Below, piece by piece: positions 55,389 through 64,000 of a DNA stretch of 64,000 nucleotides. Below the pieces are notes generated by a model that was not told the DNA's origin, did not search any database, and worked only from the letters and a program-made list of their open reading frames with translations. The DNA is taken from NCBI GenBank assembly GCA_033032865.1, contig JAWHQI010000005.1, forward strand, positions 12,982,001-13,046,000, written 5' to 3'. Position numbers and translations under genes: made by a program. Each line of letters starts with the position of its first letter. Position 1 is the stretch's first letter. The DNA comes from Dactylorhiza incarnata (taxonomy: Eukaryota; Streptophyta; Magnoliopsida; Asparagales; Orchidaceae).

Positions 55389-55853
55389 TGTAGGGAATCG
55401 GCGCTACCAACTCTCCCAAAAGCCCGAACTGTTGGGGAAGGCGCTACCAAACCTTTATAGAGCTGGCTATCCCAAGGCAGGACCCACGGGGTGGCCAGTT
55501 AGGCCCACAGGGGACACGCCCTTCTGTATCGACTAGTGCCGCAACACCGGGGACATTGCTGGACCATAGCCCACAAGCTATACCTCCCAACAATCCCCCT
55601 CCAGAAACGACCGTGGGGTTTCGATCCCATGACCTCCTCTGATACCACTTGTAAGGAATTAGCGCTACCAACTCTCACAAAAGCCCAGACTGTTGGGGAA
55701 GGCGCTACCAAACCTGTATAGAGCTGGCTATCCCAAGGTAGGACCCATGGGGCGGCCAGTTAGGCCCACAGGGGACACGCCCTTCTGTATTGACTAGTGC
55801 CAAAACACCGGGGGCATTACTGGACCATATCCCGCAAGCCATACCTCCCAACA
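55389..55853 (-). mobile_element. Complete TRIM retrotransposon (465 bp)
   Basis: Two 204-bp LTRs (55389-55592 and 55650-55853) lie in direct orientation, each TGTTGGGAGG...TACA on the minus strand, around a 57-bp interior. The interior contains a tRNA-Met primer site (TGGTATCAGAGGAGG, 55633-55647) two bases from the 5' LTR and a polypurine tract GGAGGGGGAT (55593-55602) abutting the 3' LTR. Duplications AGAAT flank it at 55384-55388 and 55854-55858. By eye the LTRs differ at about 18 of 204 positions, so it is fairly old. Non-coding, it depended on a Copia or Gypsy partner. No 5S rRNA-like sequence is seen, so it is not Cassandra. Confidence 0.93.
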
Positions 55854-56264
55854 AGAATGTAAAGCAGGGGGTGTATATGAAGAAGAAGAATTTGTATACC
55901 CCCAAAAATGAAGGCAAGGTGAAGTCAGAGCCTAGTTACCTTAGAAGAGAACTAGTTACAGCTCGATAACGTGAGATGATAGATTTTATTCTCACACTCT
56001 TTCTAGATAGGTACATGACTTCTAATGCACAAAAATTTCTTAAATGTTTATGTTAAATAATATTTTTTTCTTGTTGTAGTAATCAAACAATATTCCTTAG
56101 TGGAAACATTTTATTGAACAGAGGGGGAGCTAATGAATTATTAGGTGATGGATGGTTGTCGGACATGCATCTAAACGCATACGCTCTTGTCCCAAGTGCC
56201 AAAAAAAGAGATACTCAAATTGCTTGAAAATCTTTCTATTTGTTTCTCCTGATCATGTTGTATG

Positions 56265-57863
56265 TGTAATACCCTATTTTTTGTAACAAAACCGGGTCTT
56301 ATGCCCAGAACCATCGCTTTATGGTGACACCAACACTCGGGAAGGTCGCCACTACAAAACACTGATCTTGCCGGCAATATCGATCACAGAAGAAGAAAAG
56401 TACAATTGAAACAAAAATGAGTTCATGTCCACATCACATAATATATAAATCAAAATGAAAGATGTCCACATATAATAACTGGAATAAATAGGTAGCGATA
56501 ATAAGGGCTCATGCCTAGTACATCAAGTCCTCACTATAAGATCACTCACGGAAGCAAAATCTACTAGTAACACTCACAGATCCTGAAGCTGGTGCTCCTG
56601 TGCTGGACTGTCCAACCACCATCTGCACCAGCCTCTGGTGGTGCTGCGTCTCCTTGGTCCTCTAAAATGATATGGTCCTCTGGCCATTAGTCAAAAAGAC
56701 TAAGCCTCATTTTCCCCCCACCCATCCACTTGTGTCTCCTAGGCACCGTGCAGGAGTGATGAAGCGGAGGACAACAAGGGGTATACATCAAGCAGATGAC
56801 ATGGCCTAGCTACAGGAATATCTACCACTACACAGGTGTATATATATAATTGAAGCAGTAAATAAAGCAAGGTGAAGAATAATAATAACAGAGTAAAGTA
56901 GAGTAAGTAAGAAAAGTAACCTTTGATTTATAGGAATGCCCATACAGACCTATAGACCAAGGGGTCGTTTAAAAATGCAATGCTTATGCTATGACATGCA
57001 GAGTTATGTTGATTAATGTTATGATCACTCAAGTGCAGCACACACACCCGACTCTATGTGCACAGACCTTTAGTTCCCCCTTTTTGGAGCTAGCTAAGAC
57101 TCACAGGATACCCCCATAGTGGCAAACAGAAATGGTGGGTTGGACCTCGCCCACCTCTAGGTTGGTATTCACACTACCTAACCTAGATCTATCGTACGCC
57201 TCAACGTGAAGGACAAAACCGCGAAGCGCCTGCGCACTCTTGCTGGCTGGTCCACCAGTCTTTTCTTGGCCAAGTGAAAACCACACTTGCCGAGTCAGCG
57301 TATCGACGTCGGTGTGAACGACCATCAATACTGAAGACCCGCCACCTTTATGCACATGTAATTATGATTATTATATATCTCTGAGCCATAAGCTCCCCGG
57401 GCCAACCTGCCCATCACCATAACCTTCCGAGTCACTGGCTCGCCGGACTAACCAGTCTGTAACTACAACCATCGAGCATACTGCTCGTGTGACTAAACCA
57501 AGTAACACCCGCAGCAACGGGATGTGAGTGAGTGTATTATTATGTTAGTCTTGCGTAAAAAATTATTCCTACAGCTTTGGGTTAACCATGGACTTCTCGA
57601 GGACTACCCTGTGAGGGGCTCGCAGTGGTACTAGGAGTGATGATGGGCTGAACCCCAAAGCTCCCTTTCCAAGGCACTTATTCTTATTGGTGTCTACCCT
57701 TGACCCGACCACTATTAATGTTACACTTACTAATGGTAAGTGTATTTTACTTCACCCAAAGTAATGACGATCTTTCGTCAATTCCAAGCACACTCTTTCC
57801 TCCTAGCCAACCAGACATCTTACTCCTACTTTCCTTTGGTGATACTTTCTGTTGTTTATTGGG
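56265..57863 (-). repeat. F: Tekay-like LTR, interrupted by Copia-C
   Basis: Minus-strand LTR ending GGGTATTACA at 56265. Blocks match LTR D (53930-54490) in inverted orientation and LTR J at 18940-19200. No primer-binding site follows the end, so it is a 3' or solo LTR. The upstream part lies beyond Copia-C, inserted at 57864. No gene seen. Confidence 0.78.
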
Positions 57864-59831
57864 TGTCAACTTATCACCTAGAGGGGGGGGGGGGTGAATA
57901 GGTTTTGCAAATTATTTTATCCCCTTTAGGTATTCTTGATTTCTGATTAGTAGATCTATAAATTATAAAGCACAACACAAAAAAGCACACAGTGATCTAT
58001 AGAGGTTCCTCAAGACTGGGTGTCTTGAGTAGTCCTCTTTCCCTCTGCGCCTACCTAGTAGTGTGCTAGGCTCGGCAAACTCCGCCAAATCTTCAGGCCC
58101 TCAAGCCTTACAACACGGACCCGCAAGTCCTACAGCTTAGGCCCGCAAGCCCCTACTGCACCCGAGCCCGCAAGCTCGACACTCAGGCCCTCAAGTCCTA
58201 CCTAGCTCAGACTTGTAAGTCTAGCCTCTGCCCTGGCCCGCAAGCCTCACAGGTCTCAAGCCCTCAAGCTTGACAATCAGGCCCTCAAGCCCTACCTAGC
58301 TCAGACCCGCAAGTCTAGCCTCTGCCCTGGCCCGCAAGCCTCACAGGTCTCCAGCCCTCAAGCTAGACGGTATCAGACCCGCAAGTCCACTGCCCTGGCC
58401 CTCAAGCCTCACAGCTCTCCAACCCTCAAGCTAGACACTCAGATCTGAAAATAGATCTTACAAGTTTGGCCCGCAAGCCTTACAAGAAATTACAGTGATG
58501 AGAACTGTTTCTTCTGCCTGATGGAGATCGACAACTTAGCCTGATGGAGATCGTCTTCTTGAGATTGAAGAAGATGTTTCTGATTCAAATCTTGAAAGCA
58601 CAGGTCTTATTCAATCTCTTCTCTTAGCCTGATGAGGATCGACTTCTTATCAGTCGATGGAGATGACTGATTCTTTTGAGAACGCATGAATCTTGTTCTC
58701 TACTTGTTCTTATTCTTCTCCGCAGAATGTACTATTGTATTGAAGCAACGACGGGATACTTTTTCGTTTTTATTTTTTTCACCAAGATTGATTTCTAGGG
58801 CATCCTCTTATCTCTTTTATAAGAGTGCGAGGCCCCCAACGGTCTTCTGAAAAGTTCCTTAAGTGTCATATACCCCATTCCTTAAGAGCACGTGCTGATT
58901 GGACAATTAGGCGGCGGCATTAATTGCTGACAGCGCGTCTGCAATATTTCAACTTTGTCTCGACGATATTTCCAGCTTCATGACGATACTGACAGCATTA
59001 CGACGATATGGATAATATCTCGACGACAAGACTTTGTCGATGTCTTAGACCTTGGTAGATCTTCAAGTCTTCTAGCTTCTGCCTCTCACATTGATATCTC
59101 GCCGACACAAGATCTTCTGGTGTTTCTACATATACGACGATATGCTATCTCTAACTGTGTCATCGTGATCTTCTTTATTGTAGTCTGTTGTCGTAATCAC
59201 TTTGTTCTTTCGACGACATGAGCGATATCATGTCGACACACTATGCTTGTCTTCAGCTGTCCTTCTTCAGTCTTCTCGACATCATGCCTTCTTTACAACG
59301 ATGTTTGTTCTTCTCGATGATAAGGCTACTCTGTTGATGTCGACGATACTGCATCTTCTCGAAGACATTCCTTCCTTTGATATCTTCATGTATTCTCTGC
59401 ATTCGATGATCTTCATTCTGCGTTTGACGAACAGCATTCTGTGTTCGACGAACTTCATTCTTCTATCCCGTCTCTGTGTTCGACGAACTTCAATCTGCGT
59501 TCGATGAACAGCATTCTGCGTTCGACGAACTTTATTCTTCTATCACGTCTCTGCGTTCGACAAACTTCATTCTTCGTTCGATGAACTTGCCAAGTCTCGG
59601 CATTTGCTTCTATCCTTTCTCTTCGTTCGACGATCTTCATTCTGCGTTCGACGAACTGCATTCTGCATTCAACGAAATGCATTCTGTGTTCGATGAACTC
59701 GCCAAGTCTCAGTGTTTGCTTTGCTCATCATCTCTGGCATGAAATAGATATAACAATAAATACAACTTGCACTTATCATTGAGCTGAGCACTTCTTCAAA
59801 TCAAGAACATTGCTGGACACTGTTTCCAACA
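57864..59831 (-). repeat. Copia-C 3' LTR
   Basis: 1968 bp, TGTTGGAAACAG...AGTTGACA on the minus strand. It contains two internal arrays: CCCGCAAGCC/CCCTCAAGCC words (about 58060-58480) and TTCGACGAAC words (about 59400-59700). A 12-G run (57883-57894) lies near its end, and the U3 has CGACGATAT words like Copia-B. No genes. Confidence 0.85.
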
Positions 59832-59850
59832 ATCTCCAACCTATTTGAAG
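59832..59850 (-). promoter_or_regulatory. Copia-C polypurine region
   Basis: Minus strand AATAGGTTGGAGAT directly before the LTR start TGTTGG, the usual arrangement in SIRE-type elements. Confidence 0.7.
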
Positions 59851-60275
59851 AAGCCCTAACTTACCTTAATGATAAATGCCACTCATCAAAAGATATTTCA
59901 GATAATAACATCACACATAAAGCAGCAACCACATAAACAGATTAAATGTTCTTCACAATAGATACCAAACATATAATTAGATTAGATGTTCATGAATAAA
60001 CATTAGCATTCATTTGCCCCAACAGGATCATTAAGATTTTAATTTGATGCCCCATCAGTGTCTGCTGCTACTTGCCCCTTTGGTTTTCTGCCTTTGCCTC
60101 TGATAGTAGTTGATGGGCAGGGGAATCTTCTTAGGAGAGGGAGGAGGACCTTGTGGGAATGCTAGCTTGTGATTCTTCCTCCTTTCCAACTACTTCTGAT
60201 GTTTCTGCCATTCAACTGACCGGTATGCCCTCTGATAGTCCTTCTGAGGGTATCCAAAATGGATCCATGATTCTG

Positions 60276-62201
60276 TTATTTTTCTCTTGAGACAGGACTC
60301 CACCTTCCTGATTGTGGATCCTGCTCAACTTCCCTCAGTCTCTTTTGCCGATACTGGCTGCGCTGAATTCTCTTTCTTTTCCTGGAAGTTGCTAATTCTC
60401 CAAATTCTATTCCATATTCAGTTGATTCAGTGCTTGCAGAAGGGTTGGCAGCCTCATATAATGATGGCGGTTTTTGCATTGTCTGCTTTATTTGATTTGT
60501 TTTCACATCGCTTGATGTGAACTAGCGTTTATTATTTCATTCTCCCCCTTTAGGGCTTGTTCAATTACCCTTTCCTCAAGTCCTTCTATAACTAGATTCA
60601 GCTTTTCATGCAGGTGTTGTTTAGTCACATCCAAATTGTTGTTTATTTCAAGCAGATGGGTATCTAAGGTATTGACCTTATTCAGAATTTGATTTTTGTT
60701 ATTTGTAGCATCTGTCTCTATCTGCTCAAAACCATCGTACACATTGTTTGAGAATGTTTCTTGCTTTTTTAGGATTGTGTGGGTTTGATGTCCCACTTTG
60801 TTTACTTCCTCGCTCATCTTCTCTATGGCCGGAGCTGCCAGAGTGTAGAAGTGAGCGCACTGGGTGTTGAGGTGGAGTATGTCTTTCTTCACTTTCTGGA
60901 TCTCGCCCTTCACCTCTTCTCTTAGATTATCCACAGTTTTTACTATGAATTGTTCTAGTTGTTTGTGCTGTGCATTTAGTAGAGCTGGCATCATGTGGAA
61001 AAGAGAACTTGACTAAGCCGAAGATGGCTCAACAGCTTGTTCATCTTCCTCTTCTCTTTCCAGTGGAATTTCTTCAGAGATACTTGCAGATGATTCTTCA
61101 CTGATGTGTGTTATTACCTTAGCCTTCCCCTTGACATTTTTTGGCACTGTCTCACCAGGGCATGTAAGAATAATCTTACTTGCTGCTACTAACTCTCAGC
61201 AGTCTGAGAGAATGAGGTCTTCTATGGGCTCCGACATAGTGCCTCGATCTTCTGGGGTAGAGTACCCCAGTTGGGTCTCCCCCTTAACTTGTGCATTACC
61301 TTGGGCTGAGCCTCCTGCCGGGAGCTCCCCATCAATCATCTCTGCATCTTGGGCTGAGATCCCAAGTTGGAACTCCCCCTCAGGGGGAACACTCCCCAAG
61401 TTGGGGTTTTTACTTTCTTCAATAACCTCTGTGGGAGCAGGTTCTGGTACTGTTTCTGGACAATCCCTTTGGGTGGAAGTCTCCCGCTTAGTTGTACCAG
61501 GGATTTGTGGGGGGTGGTGGTATGTCATCAGAGCTGATGGATGAATCTTCTTTTTCTGAGTGGTCTGTTGGGGATGCATGTTTCTTTGGAGCAGGCTGTA
61601 CATTAGATGATGGTTTAGGGATAGACCTATCCCATCGATCTAGCATTTTTGCATCCAGTCGCTTGGAGTAGTGTAGAGAAACTCCCATTTTCTTATTCAG
61701 TACTTCACCCTGGGTGTTTAGCAAGTAGAGGGACAGTATTCTTCTGTAGGAAGGGGACTTCAGGGTGTTCTTCATTCTCTGGAAGAGGAACTCACTCCAG
61801 TTGGTCTTCTCAGAGTGAATTATCCGGTCCAAGACAATGAACATGTCTTTTGAGATTCGAGCATGGGACCCAGGTTTGCATAGTAGAACTTTGCCAACAA
61901 TGTCGGCCAGCAACTTCCCCTTTTGATTAAATTCCTCTCTCTTAATGGACCCGTAGGTATTTCCTGTGTGGCCGCACCAGGTATAGCTTGCGGACACATC
62001 CTCCGAGGTCAGCTCTTCTTCTTCCTCTCCCCCTTGGATTCTTGGGAGATGCAGCGCTTTTTCTAGACTTTTTGCAGATATCTTAACCTTCTTAGCTCCC
62101 ACCTTGGGCTTGATCATTGAATCGGTGTGGATCCTGTAGGCATTGAATTCCCCTCACTGGAGTTCACAACCGGAGATCACCTATTCTTTCTTGGGAGCCA
62201 T
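60276..62201 (-). pseudogene. Copia-C accessory gene (plant transposon-like domain plus coiled coil)
   Basis: Possible start ATG at 62199-62201 (MAPKKE), but TAG and TGA follow in frame before the long open part MIKPKVGAKKVKISAKSLEK (62117-61488). That part has LTSEDVSASYTWCGHTGNTY, SIKREEFNQKGKLLADIVGK and SKDMFIVLDRIIHSEKTNWS, resembling the widespread 'putative plant transposon protein' domain (named from memory). A frameshift near 61500 leads to a Pro/Glu-rich linker (61603-61196). A 160-residue coiled coil follows (60994-60503, VDNLREEVKGEIQKVKKDIL), then a basic tail GELATSRKRKRIQRSQYRQK. Position just before the 3' LTR is that of the env-like gene of SIRE elements, but no clear membrane segment or signal peptide is seen. 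Function unknown; the copy is broken. Confidence 0.65.
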
Positions 62202-62308
62202 TGATTCGGAGTGAGAGTGAAAGCAGTACGTCCGAGAGGAAGCGGGGGTTTGTCGACAGAATTGTTTAGGGCAAATGATAGCGTAATTTTTATTCTCGAG
62301 CATTCACT

Positions 62309-62318
62309 CTATTTATAG
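62309..62318 (-). promoter_or_regulatory. TATA box upstream of the Copia-C accessory gene
   Basis: Minus strand ACACTATAAATAGAGTG, about 110 bases before the ATG at 62201, with a plausible untranslated leader in between. Confidence 0.6.
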
Positions 62319-62779
62319 TGTCGGTAGGTGAAGAGGCGCGTACCTTTGAAGGAAAGAGAGCGATCAGACGGCTCCGATGGACCGATCGAATCCTGTGATA
62401 AATAGCTCGATTATATTTTGATGATACACTTATTGTTGTCGAAATGATCCTTGGATGCGCATCCTCCCAACTTGCTCTTTTGTCGTCGTAACGTCTATTG
62501 TGTCGTCTTAACACCTTTTTGTATCGACGATTATTGATTCCAAGACTTATTCAACTAACGTCAGCTTTTTAGGCCCCTTTTAGTAGGATGACCTACACTA
62601 AGTTTGTTAGTAAATAGATTTTGCTATTCTGCCTGTGGGTCAGAACAGCCACCTTGTCCAAGGCCCAAATTTGCTTCTGGTGGGCTCTTGGACTACCTGC
62701 AAAAAGAGATTATAAGCCCTTAGGTATCCAAGTAAATTTCGGTCCTAGGAAATTGTTAGCATTAACGGGCATACTGGAT

Positions 62780-64000
62780 TTATACTCCAGGGTATGCATA
62801 GTGATAATGAACAAGGAGATTTGAAGGTTTAGCATTCATTACCCTTGGAGCAGTTGGATTGTACCAATAATCAATTGCAAAGTGCCCGGTCTTTCCACAG
62901 CACCAGCATTCAAACTTACTATATCTCCTTTTCTGACTGACTGTGTGAGCATGGGTTCTTTGTGTGTGAACAAATGAATGCTGCAAAGAAGGTGAACTGT
63001 GCTGATGGTATATGTGATGTTTGCTGTCACCATTCACAGTTTCCCTTCTAGAGTCATTCTTCTTTAAGGATTTCCTTGTTTCTGTAGACCTGCTAACTTC
63101 ATGTCTCCTTGTGGCCATCCTCCCATGAGGTACCCTTGAGATTTTTGGCATGTTCTTTGCTCCACTTGTGGAGCTCCCATTCTTGAGATACCCAAAGTAG
63201 GATTACCCAGCATTCATGTTGGAGGGTGAGATTACCTTCCTCAAGCTAGCCTTCATCCCATAGGGTCTGCCTGATCTGTCTTCCTTGAAGCATCCCTACT
63301 CCCTTCTTTGAGTGGAGCAACAACCATTTACCAATGGAGGAGAGGTCTCTGGTTTGGAGGAGCTTGCCACAGTCTTCACTACAAAGGGGAGTTTATCCTC
63401 CACCCTTCTGATGTTGTCATTCTAAGATTTCAGGACTTTAGGCTGAATTTTGTCCTTCTTCATAAGAACCACTTCTCTGGTTAGTGAGCAGCACAGCTCC
63501 TAGCTCTCAATCAATTCCTTCAGAGTCTTCCCAAATTTTCTTATCAAGTCAAGGTTGGAACTTGCCTTGAAGTCCTTTTTGAGTTGACAAAACTCTGCAT
63601 TCTCTAGAGTTAGTTTTTCTGCTTTCTCTGAGAGATCAAGATTTCTTGCTTGAAGATAGGAGATCTTTGCATCTTGCTCCTTGCACAGCATCTTGAGCAT
63701 CTTGACTCTTCTAGGAGTTCATTGTATGACTTGGACCAGTCATCATTTCTAGATGAACTTGTCTCCGATTCTGAATCTGAGGTAGATAGAGGAGCCCTTA
63801 TGCATACCTGTTCAGGTGAGACTTCATCCTGGATTTCTTCCTCTGACTCAGATAGGACAGTCAGTCCAAACTGAATCTTCTCTTCTGTGTCTGAACATCT
63901 TGAGTCACTGTCACTCAATGTTCTGACTTTCTTCTTAGCTGCCTTGCTTATTTCTTCTTTTGATCCTTCCATAAGGACTGTTAGAGAGTCCCACATCTCT
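62780..64000 (-). pseudogene. Copia-C gag, C-terminal two thirds
   Basis: At the right edge the minus strand reads WDSLTVLMEGSKEE, matching Copia-B gag. It continues through a Ser/Asp/Glu-rich segment (VRTLSDSDSRCSDTEEKIQF), a frameshift near 63690, a coiled coil (KISYLQARNLDLSEKAEKLT), further stops and shifts (63140-63500), a Lys/Arg/His-rich region, and a knuckle CWCCGKTGHFAIDYW whose last Cys is Tyr. It ends at 62780. Compared with Copia-B the capsid middle seems shortened. Gag builds the particle and packages RNA; this copy is broken in at least four places. The N-terminus lies outside the window. Confidence 0.8.

Larger units (their letters stand above)
54503..56264. mobile_element. M: unclassified element segment hosting a TRIM
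   Basis: From 54503 the sequence no longer matches the surrounding Tekay LTRs. Read on the minus strand it has a TATA box (CTATAAATAGAGGGG, 54730-54737) preceded by a 15-bp minisatellite, and GCGGTCT/AGACCGC words, so the left part looks like an LTR ending at 54503 (ACTCCTTCA). On the plus strand 55113-55383 could encode a short coiled coil (MEDRLRSTIDEVRREVQSLR) with a Pro/Ser tail, similar to some gag starts, but I cannot identify it. The part after the TRIM (55859-56264) holds only fragments. The origin is unresolved. Confidence 0.4.
57864..64000 (-). mobile_element. Copia-C: SIRE-like Copia with gag and accessory gene but no pol
   Basis: Minus-strand order from the right edge: gag (continuing past 64000), a trace of the gag/protease boundary (FTWIPKGL near 62730), then directly a promoter and accessory gene (62201-60276), the 3' end (GGTTGGAGAT) and the 3' LTR (59831-57864). 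Protease, integrase, RT and RNase H, which should lie between, are absent. It is inserted in LTR F. Confidence 0.82.

Noticed and set aside
55389..55853. Cassandra-type TRIM
   Set aside because: Size and layout fit a TRIM, but no 5S rRNA-like promoter boxes are present in the LTR.
60503..60994. Retroviral-type envelope glycoprotein
   Set aside because: The position is env-like, but the sequence is a plain charged coiled coil without signal peptide, cleavage site or clear transmembrane segment.

Overview
The window is nuclear DNA from a flowering plant, and I found no convincing single-copy host gene in it. Essentially all of it is nested, mostly broken LTR retrotransposons. The evidence is repeated TG...CA long terminal repeats, primer-binding sites complementary to plant tRNA-Asp and initiator tRNA-Met, polypurine tracts, target-site duplications, and recognisable but damaged gag, protease, reverse transcriptase, RNase H, integrase and chromodomain sequences. 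The species cannot be named from the sequence.

Left part (1-22099). Element E1 (+, tRNA-Asp primer site, no pol) has its 3' LTR split by element E2 (+, 4104-10536), a close structural relative flanked by the perfect duplication ATTTG. E2 is the only element here with an intact long reading frame, a 398-residue protein with two zinc knuckles. E1 itself sits in the gag of a minus-strand Copia element (Copia-A). Copia-A sits at the end of the gag of a second Copia element (Copia-B). Copia-B sits in the long LTR of a plus-strand Tekay-like Gypsy element (J). The first 287 bases look like the end of yet another element inside the E1 5' LTR.

Middle part (22100-36588). A plus-strand Tat-lineage Gypsy element (Tat-G) keeps RT, RNase H, a second RNase H and an integrase core, but has lost capsid, protease and the primer-binding site. 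It is interrupted by a minus-strand tRNA-Asp element without pol (H, 26532-32100). The segment beyond H (32101-36588) carries damaged minus-strand genes with GT-AG introns and a TATA box. I read them as antisense accessory genes of Tat-G.

Right part (36589-64000). A plus-strand chromovirus fragment (Tekay-D) is flanked or interrupted by two minus-strand Tekay copies: Tekay-I (truncated) and Tekay-E (complete outline, 42536-51482). The interrupted Tekay-D 3' LTR ends at an unclassified segment (M) that holds a complete 465-bp TRIM element with 204-bp LTRs and the duplication AGAAT. A minus-strand Tekay-like LTR (F) follows. It is cut by a SIRE-like Copia element (Copia-C) that has gag and a damaged accessory gene but no pol.

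Themes worth a second look: the pol-less tRNA-Asp elements share a protein C-terminus, repeated polypurine tracts and conserved hairpins. Several unrelated LTR families carry arrays of short dyad repeats just upstream of the TATA box. Many nonsense scars fit cytosine-methylation damage (CAG to TAG, CGA to TGA). All lineage names are by eye from motifs; no database search was run.
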